Shown: positions 46,921 to 58,529 of the stretch, piece after piece
How positions within the stretch are numbered: the stretch's first letter is position 1
Layout: each line of letters begins with the position of its first letter
DNA from: Anaspis maculata
Taxonomy: Eukaryota > Arthropoda > Insecta > Coleoptera > Scraptiidae
NCBI GenBank assembly: GCA_949128115.1
Contig: OX421966.1
Coordinates: 49,287,416-49,351,415, forward strand
Reading direction: 5' to 3'
Length of the DNA stretch: 64,000 nucleotides
Notes under the pieces: model-generated
Told to the model about the DNA's origin: nothing
Database searches by the model: none
The model's input: the letters and a program-made list of their open reading frames with translations, nothing else
Position numbers and translations under genes: made by a program

Positions 46921-47224
46921 CTGAGAATACCAATTATAGGCGAATATAGTATATTGTGAGAAACACAAAAAAAAACAACTAAGGATAATGTAAATTTGTT
47001 ATATCATAGAAAATATTGTAAAACCAGTTGTTATTCGATGTTTTGATTGAATTGACTTCTTAGTTGTATTAATTCAATTTAATACCATATTACTTGTAGT
47101 GATAATCATGATGATGACCGGATGAGAATTTATAGAATTGATATACTAAATGAAATACACTTTAGTTATACTATTTTTTAGATTATTTTGTAATACATCC
47201 AGAATACTTGTATCTTTCTTTTTT

Positions 47225-47230
47225 AATAAA
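47225..47230 (+). terminator. Candidate distal crol polyadenylation signal (AATAAA)
   Basis: Canonical hexamer, followed about 20 bp later by TTG/TTT-containing sequence. It is the last good candidate before the composition changes. Confidence 0.45.
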
Positions 47231-47912
47231 AAATAGTTGTATTGGACAGACGTTATCAATTTTTATTATCATTAGATTTGTTCCAGCACGCTAGGAAATT
47301 AATGCAAGTACCGTCGTGCTGCCATTCACATTAAGACATAAGACGCACCTTCATTTCATGGAGGCGTCAGTGGTTGATTTGACAGCATCCCAATGGATAT
47401 CTTAAAGTTTTGTTCTCGTTATCTCATCTCGGAGAAGAACAGCATTTAGATGAAATTTTTGTACTACTCCATCTACACTGGCGCCCTCTAGAAGCCTTTG
47501 TTGTAAATGACAATCAAGAACCACACAAAAACAAGAAGTGATTTTCAATGGTATTGCGTGGAACGTTGTGGGAAATCCCACTATCACATTAGGAGGTACC
47601 TACAAGTTGCAATTCCCGTTGTGAAAGAAATTCCACCCCAGTCAGACAATTGAAAAATTATAACATGAAAATTTCCAATTATAATCTTGACACCATCAAC
47701 TTTCAAATACTATCCCATGATTCCCATGAGATTCCATCCATTTCCATATTAAACCACTAGAAACCCAAAATATATTTGTATTTGTATTGCATCGCATAAA
47801 TAGGTATGGTTTCTATTTCCAATGGTCATTTTCAGCGGAGTCCAAGTCTGTGAAACAGTGAATTTTACAGGTTTCTATGCTCAGCGGCTCAACTCGAGCT
47901 CGGAGTTCGAAG

Positions 47913-48035
47913 ATGGCAACACCGGTTGCGGTTGGAATCGCGGAGGATTTCGCGGAATTTTCGCAAAAGCTCTGGGAACGGATGCCTGTGCCGTTCGCAG
48001 CATTTTCAGCGACAGAAATTCAGAAATCACAGGGG
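47913..48035 (+). CDS. Possible orphan initiator exon, product unknown
   Basis: A GC-richer patch contains an ATG at 47913. It opens about 41 codons with balanced composition (MATPVAVGIAEDFAEFSQKL, then WERMPVPFAAFS) up to a GGG|GTAGGT donor-like site near 48035. No continuing exon was recognised within the window. The patch could equally be a chance ORF in a promoter-like region. Confidence 0.25.
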
Positions 48036-48971
48036 GTAGGTAGGTAGGTATGTATGTGTGCCGACGTAATTTTTCAGCGAAAGACTTGTTGAATCGATCC
48101 TGACCAGGTACAACACCGCGACCAGCTTCTCGCCAGCAGGAGCGCAGGAGTTGGCCAGAAGTAGCTGGTAGGTATAGGGTACCTACACCACAGTATTATA
48201 CAGCTCGCGAGAGTTATGCCATCCAATTTATTTTATTATTTTGTTATTCGATAATTCCATCACGTGTCTCTCATGTCCCTCCGAAAATATTGTATAGGGA
48301 GACCCCAGATGGCTTGCCCTCGATTCTCGTGATGTTATAATAATAAAAAATGAGACATTAAGTCCCACAGGCTTGATGAGAATTTCATATCGTTGTTGGC
48401 TGATGCCCCGCGCGTCTTTTTATATTAGAAAAGTTTTAAAGGTATACCAGGCACGCGCGCGTGTATAGTTCTCTGATGGTTTTAGGGGTAAGATATCGTT
48501 CTTCGGTGTGTGCTATAATTTCTGTAATTGTTTTTGTATGTCTGACGATGACACCGCGACAAGGCACACAACGCCCAACTTTGTAGATAAACCCGAAACA
48601 ACAAGGCGAAGATTGGCTTTTTTAGCGTGAAGTGTAGCATTTCTAATAAGAAGCCAGAGATCCACAACACGTAGAAGATATGAAATAGAATTTAATGTCG
48701 TGGAGGAGTTTCAGGGGAATTATTACTTAGGTTTATTATTGCTTTGGCGACAAATTACCTGGGAAATGGCGACAAGGGACAAGGGACGGGCGGGTGGCCC
48801 ATCAGTTCTAACTCTAACAGAACATTACAATTTTCAAGCTGGTTCAGAGCGCGGCTTTTGTATTAAATATTTTTAGGGTTGGTGAAAATTTAGGAGTTGG
48901 TTAGGTAGGTATACCTACCTAATACCTACCTACCTACTGTTTTCTCTTTGTATAACGCGAGGCGAAGTAAA

Positions 48972-49674
48972 GGTGGGTTTTAGTCAGCTTATAGACCATA
49001 TTAATTATTCGCACTTTCCCCTTCCACTAGTCATTTGTAAGTTAGGTATGTGCCTGTGACCATGCGCACTGCAGTTGAAGATCTTGCGCGCCTCAGCATG
49101 CATAGAAAACGGAACTTTGCTGTCGCTGTCAGAATTTACGATTTCAAGGTGTTTTCTTTATTCTTGGGGGTCTTGGGACGTTTTAACGTTTTCAAGTATA
49201 ACTTTTACGTGACGGCTGACGCTCGGTTCGCTTTCAAGCGCTGTCAAAATTCTCGTTAGCGGAAGTTGTGCAATAAAATATGGCGGGTAATTTGAAATTG
49301 TTTTGGATCCAAAAAACCCCATTTTAAAATGCTTCGCATCAACTTCACAGCAAGATTTTTCATTTCATTATGGTGAAAAGTAGATCAGGTATTTCTTTTT
49401 ACACACTTGTTATGTTATACAATCGTTGAAATTGTCAATTTGCACCTTGAATTGATCATTTTACAAAGTCAATCAACATGCATATTCTTATGGGAGTTTC
49501 GACCCAGCACATGTGGTTGTCTCTCTCCCCGATCTGCGACTGCGCTTTGAATAGTTAATATGGTCAATTGCCGTGGTTTCAACTTTATCCGCGATGAGCG
49601 CAGCATCGCCCATTGGTATTCTTATTACGGGTAAAATGAAAATCATACGGCTAAATAAGCTGACTAAACCCACC
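48972..49674. mobile_element. 0.7-kb foldback element, ends GGTGGGTTTTAGTCAGCTTA
   Basis: The left end and the inverse at the right (TAAGCTGACTAAACCCACC) pair, as do inner arms around GACCATATTAATTATTC. The motif GGTGGGTTTAGTCAG also occurs near 22185. No transposase. Confidence 0.55.
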
Positions 49675-49847
49675 ATATAAGAGGCCCACGAGGAGGCTCA
49701 TGTATTTATACAGAGCATTTATACATTATAGTGTGTGTGTGTACTCCAAATGAATGATAACGTTACGAGCGGCGATTCTGGATATCACGCGATCTTTCTA
49801 GACTCTCCCCGTTAGATCGCAAAGTCGCAAAGTACAAGTACGGAGCG

Positions 49848-49975
49848 TTTTGGTGTGTTCCAGAGCGCGCATGTAAGCTTTTCCCGTACAACTTATGGAG
49901 ACTTCAGCAGTGGGTGAAGCTACATCTGTCTATTTTGGCGGAGGTGCCACATACCAGAACACACGGGAAGCACGC
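49848..49975. repeat. Dispersed repeat shared in inverse orientation with 57698-57828
   Basis: The shared segments are AGCTTTTCCCGTACAAC, ATGGAGACTTCAGCAGTGGG, ATTTTGGCGGAGGTGCCACA and ACACACGGGAAGCACGC. The element is about 130 bp, bounded by GTGTGTTCCAGAGCGCGC-like ends. Confidence 0.6.
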
Positions 49976-50870
49976 GAAAGGTGTGCGATTATTCGGGAGT
50001 TGTCTAGAAACCATATGCTGGGTCACTATGGAAATTGCTGGAGGATGATGGAAAGTTCGGGAACACTAATCGGAGGCATATATAAGCACCGTCGTCAGCG
50101 CGACAGTCAGTTATGAATTGGAATGCGAACTGGTAGAGAGCGGATGAAAAGCAAGAAGTAATCACAGCAATATTCCTAAATAAATAATTGTTGGCGTGTA
50201 TTTATTGTAGCACGCAGTAATAAACAGTATGCGTTTTAAAACGGTTGTCTCAATTATAATCGAGCCCGTACGCGAAATACGTAACAATAACTTACCATTA
50301 CCGTAGGTACGGTTGCGGCCAAAATAAAATGGACGACAATGTCAACGAGTTGGCTTGCTGTCATGCGACGTTCTGCGACGTTCAAGCCAGAATCCTGAAA
50401 AATCTATCAACTGTCGTCCACTTTCAAAAGTCCGCAACGGTACTAGCAGGCCGGGGGCATAAGGTCAATAAAGGCTTTGCCTTAATGCGACTTCGTGAAG
50501 ATATATGGAGCTATATGTATACCTCCTCGAATCCTGGGCCATCTATGGTGGAACATTGACATCTGCCAGAGGCAAGCATGACAGAGGCCCCAATGTGGGC
50601 TCCATTTTTTGGTAGGTAATAAGAAATTGGCTGTACCTCGTTTGTTTTTCAACAGATTTCAACACTTGAAACGTCATTTGTAAACAAATAAATTCCTCTT
50701 ATCACTTCACAGTTCATACCAATTTCAAAGATAAACTGGTAAATGGTCAAAATTGTCCACAAGACACAATGCTAAAATAAGACCTTTTCACAAGGTTACC
50801 CGATATTTTTGAAACTTTGGCATTATCCTAGACTTTGAGGTGCCATCTTGACCCCACCTCTTACTCTTAA

Positions 50871-50915
<45 letters not shown>

Positions 50916-51073
50916 TGGTAGTGGTAGTGGTAGTGGTAGTGGTAGTGGTAGTGGTAGTGGTAGTGGTAGTGGTAGTGGTAGTGGTAGTGGTAGTGGTAGT
51001 GGTAGTGGTAGTGGTAGTGGTAGTGGTAGTGGTAGTGGTAGTGGTAGTGGTAGTGGTAGTGGTAGTGGTAGTG

Positions 51074-51109
<36 letters not shown>
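50871..51109. repeat. Compound (AGT)n-(GGTAGT)n-(AGT)n microsatellite
   Basis: About 240 bp consist only of AGT and GGTAGT units, arranged symmetrically with AGT-only blocks on both sides of a long GGTAGT core. All frames are open because of the repeat and encode no real protein. It abuts the GC-rich dispersed repeat at 51110. Confidence 0.9.
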
Positions 51110-51351
51110 CAACCATACAGCAGACTATCTTGAGGTATCGGCTGACAGGAAGACAGGATTGGAGGGCCTTGGGAGGTAATCATGTTTCGTTATCTGGGGG
51201 GTTGAAGAGACACGCTTTGCGCTGTAAATCGTATCCGGCGCTACCGGGTCGACGGTGTTCCATCGAACACCGATGGTGCATCCTGGTACGCTGCGATGAA
51301 TATCTGTGGCCCGGACGCGGTGTACGCTAGCTCGCTTCCAAAGAAGGCGAT
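51110..51351. repeat. GC-rich dispersed repeat, copy 2 of 2
   Basis: This is a direct copy of 39594-39850 with a short internal deletion near 51240. It joins the microsatellite directly at the CAACC(A)TACAGCAGACT end. Confidence 0.65.
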
Positions 51352-51647
51352 TCCCAATAAGTCACAAAATGAGCCTAAACTTGGATCTTGACAGCGGAGA
51401 CACAACAAACTTTTGACTTCCAAACACAAACATAGCTACGGCGAACCAAGCAAAAAATCTTTGGAAAAAGCTGGTGACTAAAGGCGCAGCCAGAGGTATG
51501 ACGGTCTATTGCTATTCCGTGGGTGAAAGCTATAGATGATGCAAAGAAAGGTCTGCGACGACGCTGATCATCGACGTATATAGGGTCCAATAAAGAGCCT
51601 ACCCGACAGGATACCCCTATAGTAAAAGTTGAAGAGAAGGAAATATA

Positions 51648-52230
51648 CAGGGTGTTTCAGGGATGATAGCAAAAAAATTAACTGTGGGTAGATCTTGTCA
51701 AAATATGACGAAAGCCTAAATACCATTTTGCAGAGTTCGGCCTAATAACGAAGATATAGACTTCCAAAGTTCACTTTTTTCGGATTTAAAGAATTTGTAA
51801 CTCAGGAACGTCTCGACAAATTTAGCTTTAATTTAGCATAAGCTGCTTTGTCATAATCATCTATCAACCTGCCAAATTTGGAGAAAATTCAATCCTTGGC
51901 GTAGAAGCTATGAGGGGTCACCTTAAGTCAACTTTTCTTCGGATGCTTCTAAATTATTGACCCTCATAACTCCTACACCACTGGTTGGATTCTTCCCAAA
52001 TTTGACAGGTTGATAGATCATTATGACAAAACCAGCTCTCACTGGATTAAAGCTGAATTTGTCAGAACGTTCCTGAGTTACAAATTTTTGAAATCCAAAA
52101 AAAGTGAACTTTGGAGGGCTGTATCTTTGTCATTAGGCCGAACTTTGCAAAATGGTATATAGGTTTTAGTCATATTTTGACGAAATCTACCAACAGTTAA
52201 TTTTTTTGCTATCATCCCTGAAACACCCTG
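51648..52230. mobile_element. CAGGGTGTTTCA foldback MITE
   Basis: A 583-bp palindrome has ends CAGGGTGTTTCAGGGATGAT and the inverse, between TATA copies (51644-51647 and 52231-52234). The arms are nearly identical to the central region around GTCACCTTAAG. A diverged relative lies at 23148-23626. Confidence 0.8.
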
Positions 52231-52652
52231 TATATCAAATTAAACAGTAATATACTTAAAATGGGAGGCATCCCACATGGAAAAAAATGATGGCCTTTTG
52301 AAATGTGCAACGTTTGAGAAAAAATCAGGCACACCCTGTACTTTAAAATGTGAACTTTTTGACATGAAGTGATTAATTTCAATTTGACTATATTCAAGCC
52401 GAATTTCATTTCTTAATTCAAAAAAAAACAAGACTCCGACGATCCTTCAGAATACACCTTGGCTTTTCCAAAAATTTCAATTGATTATCTTTAGTTGATG
52501 ACAATGCCCCAACTAAATAAATCAAAATACTTTACTGATAATAGAGGTTGAATAGCTGAATTTAAAAAAAAAAAAAACTAAAAGTGAAGCACCCCATTCA
52601 AAATAAGAAACTTTGCTTTTATTTCGTTAAAGCGCAGAAAATGAACATATTC

Positions 52653-53076
52653 GGCCTAATTCTATAAGGGAATGGCGAGGGGAATGGTTATGGAAATCAC
52701 CGTGTTTACGATGAAATTGCTGGGGCAACGGGCCTTCCTATTGGCTGTCGTCAGAGCAATTTGATAGTGATTACCTCGGTGATTACCATAACCATTTCCT
52801 TAATTCTGTATATCGGAGGCAAAGTATGTTAAGTCAAAAAATTGAAATGTTTAGGAAATGACTTTAAAATTGGTTTTACTACATTGGTATTAGTTTTAGA
52901 ACGAAAAATGATATATCATTGAGTTCTGGACATAATGTACCTATATCTTAGTAATAGTTTTCTATTGAACTGGAAAACTTGGTGCAAGTTATTTATTTTT
53001 TCAAAAAACTTGGACTTGGACTTGAACCTTGGACTTAACATACTTTGCCTCTGGGATACAGTTATAGAATCAGGCC
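52653..53076. mobile_element. Foldback MITE with nested arms, ends GGCCTAATTCTATA
   Basis: The outer pair is GGCCTAATTCTATA and TATAGAATCAGGCC. A second pair is CAAAGTATGTTAAGTC (52819 on) and the inverse near 53034. An inner pair is GGGAATGGTTATGGAAATCA and its inverse. No ORF. Confidence 0.6.
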
Positions 53077-53301
53077 AAATGTTTCGTAGACGGAGCTATC
53101 TTCAAACCAATAATTTTGTGTAGGTATCAATCTTCTATGGGAAGGACGCTAGGAAAGCCTGACGTATTGTTGCAGGCTCGGTTGCAGGACCCTGTATTCC
53201 TATTGTACACGTAGGTACCAGGTACCCACCTGCCACCTGCCTACCACATGGCACGTCATGCTCGTTTTGAGGAAAAATAAACGGAAAAGTGACAAGCGAA
53301 T

Positions 53302-53909
53302 ATGCCCCATGGGCATGAGACTCAGTAGCGCACTTCCTTCTTGAAGGATTATTGGACGCAAGATGTCGAGCAAGATATTAATTAGGGTTCTATCGTTATT
53401 TGTAGAAAAATTCTAATATGGCGACCAAACTGGCGGCAGAATCATGAAACTCGGCTTGAAAATCAGAATGATCGCATTGAACAAGGGTAAGTTCGAAGTT
53501 TCATGAAAATTGTTCCGGTAGTAAGAGATTTCAATATGGCGGCCAAGATGGCGGCAGAATGTTGAAATTTGGCTAGAAAATGAAAATGATCGAAGAAACA
53601 AGGGCAAGTTTCATGAAAATCGTTCCACTGATAAGAAATTTCAATATGGCAGCCATGATGGTGGCGGAATCATGAAACTCAGTTTGAAAATAAGAATGAT
53701 CGTACTGGACAAGGATAAGTTCCAAGTTCCATTGAAATCGTCTCACTAATAAGAAATTTCAATATGACAGCCAAGATGGCGGCAGAACCATGAAATTCGG
53801 CTTGAAAATGAGAGTGATATCGTACTAGACAAGGATTAGTTTCAAGATTCATGACAATCGTTCAACTAATAAGAGATTTCAATATGGCGGCCAAGATGGC
53901 GGCGGAATT
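53302..53909 (-). repeat. Tandem ~115-bp units with paired ATGGCGGC motifs
   Basis: Five units carry CAATATGGCGGCCAAGATGG or close variants at about 53417, 53533, 53643, 53760 and 53880. They are preceded by the shared CTTGAAGGATTATTGGACGC end. Orientation is opposite to the 17.8- and 57.3-kb copies. Confidence 0.75.
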
Positions 53910-54238
53910 ATTGAGCCAATCTGCCTATTTGGTCCTAGGGGATCTAAGCCTAAGCTATCCATCGGATAAAGTTCAAAGGCAGCCTCATTCCCCGGGAGAA
54001 GTTCAACTTCTTCTAAGTGCAGAGGATTTTGTTGTTGTTGATAATAATGATAACTATGCATGGATAACAAAAACAGTGCCCATTGGCTACCCTTAAGCAC
54101 ATCAGCTACCTACCCATCGAAAAAAGTTCCAAGGCTCTTGCTTCGATCCCCTCAATGACCAAACCATGCACAGCCTGCCTAGAGGAGGAAAGTTTTGGAT
54201 CATACGGTATAAGCGTCATCATCTTACTCAGGGCCGAA

Positions 54239-54663
54239 TCTAGGGGGGTGCAAACCGGGGCATATGCACCGGGCGGCAAAATGAAGGGGCGGCAATCTAA
54301 TTTCATCTCAATAAAAAAAATTGATGGAAGCATTATTTTGCTCTCCATCTTTTTGTGGAAGTATTCAAGTAGAATTCTCCAAAACGATAATACATCTCAA
54401 AACAGATTCGCGCAACGGCACGCATGGGTGACGGGCAGTCTACCCAGCAATTTGTATGTTCTCATCTCGGTTCCCATATTGGAAAAAATTGATGGGGAGA
54501 GAGGGGTATTTTGCTCAAGTAGTCCCTCAAAATCTGAACAATTTTCATCTGCAGACCACTAGGGGCCTCCTTGGTCCCAGGCCGCCCTGTGCTTCTCGCA
54601 TATCGATGGGGGCGGCAAAATTGGATTTTGCACCCCCTAAAGAAAAGCCTAGATCCGGCACTG
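54239..54663. mobile_element. hAT-like non-autonomous element with 8-bp target duplication
   Basis: The termini CAGGGCCGAATCTAG and CTAGATCCGGCACTG form 15-bp imperfect inverted repeats. Direct copies of ATCTTACT flank it (54231-54238 and 54664-54671). The inner parts repeat GGGCGGCAAAAT-type segments inversely. At 425 bp it has no transposase. An 8-bp duplication with CAG(T/G)G ends is typical of hAT elements. Confidence 0.85.
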
Positions 54664-54739
54664 ATCTTACTCTATGCGCTGCCAAAACACACGCCCGTAG
54701 TAAGTCGTACAGCTTTTCAATTGCGCCGAGCCGTAGTTT

Positions 54740-55710
54740 TGCGGTCGTTTTCAAAAATTATTAACTTATGATCCGGGGGTCGTATCGAAGTGGAGTTTTT
54801 GTCAAAGAAAGTTCAAATTCTTTTCTAAATATAACCCCCCACATGTAGTGGTGTATTTCCATAAGAATATTATGTACTTCTCCGCATGTCCTAATTTCTT
54901 ACATTCAGATGTGAAATTCAGCAATTAATCCGCGACGCCGCCGTACACTCAAATGTTATTATTGTAATTGATTATCGTTATTTCGGCAAGCTTTTTCTTA
55001 GTTCGTGTACCAAGACCATGAGTTACACATATTTGAGTTGAACGAGGAGTTGAAATTTACTTGTCAAGCATTCTGTCCCGTTCAGAGAAGAAGATTCCAA
55101 GCGCCAGCAAACAACGAATAATCATTTGCGGTTGAGCTGCAGCTTCGGAGTCATTTTCAAAAATTCATAAGTATTGACCCGTCGTGCCTCGCACCAATGT
55201 GGAATTTTTGTTAAAATGAAGTTCAAATCCTCCTCCAAATATAACCCCGCATATGTATTATTGTAAAATGATAAGAACGGGTACTTGTTCGCATGTCATA
55301 ACTTTCGAGATCAGGCCCCGGCTTCTAAAATGAAGCATTCAACAGCGATGCCGCGCCACGCTAAATTGTTATTATTGTAATTGTTTATTTATAATGTTTT
55401 ATAAACTCATCATTCACTTTATAACTCGTGGGTTACATTATCATCATTGATTTACCTTTATCAGGTGCCTTGGCTTGGTTTTTCTTCCCAGGAAACTTCG
55501 TACCTCTCGTTTATCATTATTCGTCGAGATTTTTCTTGGTTCGGGATACAAGGTCGAGAGCTACCCATTGAAGTGGAATTTTTTCGCAAAAACCTTTCTG
55601 CCTAGGACTAGATACTGTGACGGACGGACGGACAGACAGACGGACGGACGGACGGACAAAGTGAGGACAGAAGCGCCTCCCGTTTGGAGAAGTGCGCTAA
55701 AATGTAAGAC
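54740..55710. repeat. Three-unit direct repeat ending in a (GACG)n island
   Basis: The units around 54740-55000, 55150-55400 and a partial one near 55500-55600 share segments such as CATTTTCAAAAATTCATAAG, AAATATAACCCC and GTTATTATTGTAATTG. The last runs into (GACG)n at about 55618-55660, followed by GAGAAGTGCGCTAAAATGTA, the reverse of the 18.97-kb repeat edge. Confidence 0.55.
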
Positions 55711-57219
55711 GCGCGAAAGCATCAGGCCGAGATAGGATTGTCGGGGAGAATTTGTGGCCGAGAAGAGACATTGTTTATTACAAGAAATATGTAGGTAAAT
55801 ATAACAAAGGAATGTTTCAGGAGCAAGAAGCGAGAGAAGCGAGACGAAAATTTCCCTGCTATTTATTGCACTAGGTAGGTATAGGTATAGGTACGGTACA
55901 GGATGTTTCGCGGACTCAAATATTTTCCAAGGGAGCGCTAATAAAGGGCTTAGGGTTTGGTGCAAGAAGCAGCCAAGTGTTTTTTTTTTCAAACGTGACC
56001 ACCTGTTTGTTTTTTTTTTCAATAAAAAATACGCTGAAGTTGATCGTTTACCACAAGAAGTTTGTGCCTTGAGGTCTGATCTACTCCCTACACGTAGCCA
56101 TTTTTCAAATCAAACAAAGTCACTGCCGATTTTTTTTTGCGAATTTCTCGCCCATATCAGGGAAGTAACATATAGTCGTTCCTTGCTTGCACCAAGTCTG
56201 TGAATATTTTTAAGGACACACTTGAAAATGTGGTGATGAAAATGATAAAATCAACTTAGCCCAGGTGCCAGGGAGCAAAAATCAGCTCAATAACAAAATA
56301 ATTGTTTCCTGGCTGGAAACTAGCTTAAAACGATCTGTGTGGCTTAGGTTTTGACATACTAATTCCCCCCTTTCGGAAATGTCGGCGTCATGTCGCCATC
56401 ATCAACAAGAAGTGCACCAGCGTGGTTTTTGCCGAATATCGTGATTTTGGGCCATCTGACAGCAAAAGATGTAAGAAGTCATTTTGAAACCAATGAAATT
56501 CCCTACGGAATAGTTTTTAAATGATCTTTCTGCGATCTATGGTTTTTGAGATAAAGCTTCTGGAAGCGAGAAGCATTGTCGTAAAAGCTCCATGGCCACT
56601 TGACTCGAAAAACTAAAATTTCGATGTCGAAATTTCAAATGAGATTTCTCGAGAATCCTTAAATAAATAAATAAATATAGTCTTTATTGCTCTCCGTAAA
56701 AAAGAAATACAATATGTATTTGTAGAGCCCGTCAAACAACTAAATAATAACTAACAAATAAATAAAATATATACAAGTAACAAGTAGTATCCTCGGTAGT
56801 ATCTAACAATTTGACACAAATGAACATAAGTACAACAGTCAATAAAAAAATATGGATTCACAATATTCATGACCAGTGAGCTAAGGTCTATTCGGATCTT
56901 CGAAGTACTCACTTAAGGTATAATAGGCCTTTCTGACTAGCATTTGTTTCAGTGTTTTTTTCAGAACATGCATACAATTTTTGATTACTTATTTCTTGTG
57001 GTATGCCATTGTACACCCTGACTATCATGTAGGTGATGTTTTTTTGAAGAAATGAGAAATTCATCCTCTGAGTGAGTAGGTCCTCCCTAAAACGCGTGTC
57101 ATGACTGTGGCACCTGTCACAGCCACTGAAAAGGTCTCCGTTCGTTTTGACAAAAATGATCGACTCATAATAGACGCAGGTCAAAGTCAGAATTCCACTA
57201 TAGCATCATTCTCATTTTC

Positions 57220-57695
57220 AAAGCGAATTTCATGGTTCTGCCGCCATCTTAGCTGCCATATTGGAATTTCTTCTTAGTGTAACGATTTCAATGAAACTTG
57301 GAACTTATCCTTGCCCAGTACGATCATCCTTATTTCCAAGCTGAGTTTCATGATTCCGCCACCATCATGACTGCCATATTGAAATTTCTTATCAGTGGAA
57401 CGATTTTCATGGAACTTACCCTTGTTTCTTCGATCATTCTCATTTTCTAGCCAAATTTCAACATTCCGCCGCCATCTTGACTGCCATATCAAAATCTCTT
57501 ATTACCGGAACGATTTTCATGAAACTTCGAACTTACCCTTGTTTAGTAAGATCATTCTGATTTTCAAGCCGAGTTTCATGATTCTGCCGCCAGTTTGGTC
57601 GCCATATCGTAATTTTTTTATATATAACGATAGAACCCTAATTAACATATTGCGTTCAATAAATCCTTCAAAGAGGAAATGCGCTACTGAGCCTG
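57220..57695 (+). repeat. Tandem ~115-bp units with GCCGCCAT motifs
   Basis: Four units with CTGCCGCCATCTTAGCTGCC-type motifs end in the shared AATCCTTCAAAGAGGAAATG and GCGCTACTGAGCC tail. They are in the same orientation as the 17.8-kb and 21.7-kb copies. Confidence 0.7.
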
Positions 57696-57697
57696 AG

Positions 57698-57828
57698 CGT
57701 GCTTCCCGTGTGTTCTAGAATGTGGCACCTCCGCCAAAATGGACAGATGTAGCTTTACCCACTGCCGAAGTCTCCATATAGTTGTACGGGAAAAGCCTAC
57801 ACGCGCGCTCTAGAACACACCAAAGCGT
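57698..57828. repeat. Dispersed repeat, inverse copy of 49848-49975
   Basis: It reads from GCGTGCTTCCCGTGTGTTCT to GCGCGCTCTAGAACACACC, the reverse of the 49.85-kb copy. Confidence 0.6.
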
Positions 57829-58529
57829 GGAAACACCAAGCTAGTTTCCAGCCAGGAAACAACTATTTCCTTATTGTTTTCCCTGGCGCCTGGGCCAACT
57901 CGAAATCAAGTAAAACTCAGTTTTATCACCTTACTATCTTAGAACCAAAGGCCGACTTGTCGCACCTTATTGAAACAAAAAAAGTATAGGTAACAGGAAT
58001 TACTAAAAAGAGTACGAGAAAGAGTATGTACGAGTAGGTAAGTTGAACCCTTGTGTGAGTGTGTGACTGGACGACGGTTGGGGGAGTCTCGTAGTACGGA
58101 CGTTAGGGGAATCAACCTTGCGTTTCATCCCGATGCAAAACGCTTTTGCACGTGAGTAGTAGGTACCTACCCATAGGTAATTGAGGATCTCATAAAACGT
58201 CGGTAGTATATTCCGTATCAGTTCATGATACGGTTGACTTAGGGCTTAGGGCAGCAGAGATGATCTTTTTGATTTGACACAGGGTTTCAGCACTTCAGCA
58301 TTTTCTCTCAATTTTCTTTTTGTTTCTTGATTTGTTTAGGTACCTAACCGGATTAAGGAATTTCAATTGCCATATTCCAATAACATGCAAAACTTCTGAG
58401 AAAATCGGAACAGCCTTTGAAAATATGATTAAAATTCACCCTCCTCTGCCATTCCGAATCATGATCGACTGGCGAAAAATAAAGGCGAGAATTCAATCAG
58501 AGCCGCCTGTCCACCTCTTCCATTTTCGT

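Larger units (their letters stand above)
44758..47250 (+). other. crol 3' UTR
   Basis: No ORF of note follows the crol stop. AATAAA signals at 46915-46920 and 47225-47230 are candidates for the 3' end, giving a UTR of about 2.2-2.5 kb. Two hairpin elements (45024-45159 and 45277-45380) lie in it. Confidence 0.55.
56225..57932. mobile_element. Large nested foldback with ends near GGTGATGAAAATGATAAAA
   Basis: The outer arms contain CCCAGGTGCCAGGGA with TTGTTTCCTGGCTGGAAACT (56260-56330), with inverses at 57838-57895. Inside lie an AT-rich block, the 57.2-kb tandem-unit repeat and the 57698-57828 dispersed repeat, so it is a site of repeated insertion. Confidence 0.5.

Noticed and set aside
50848..51330. 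Long ORFs of Ser-Gly, Val, Thr, Tyr-His and Leu-Pro repeats on both strands
   Set aside because: They arise solely because the AGT/GGTAGT microsatellite is open in all frames.
53417..53909. Regularly spaced repeats resembling a CRISPR array
   Set aside because: Units are ~115 bp, imperfect throughout, recur elsewhere in a eukaryotic genome, and have no spacer/repeat distinction.
54083..54562. 159-residue plus-strand ORF
   Set aside because: It crosses the border of a hAT-like MITE and has no recognisable domain.
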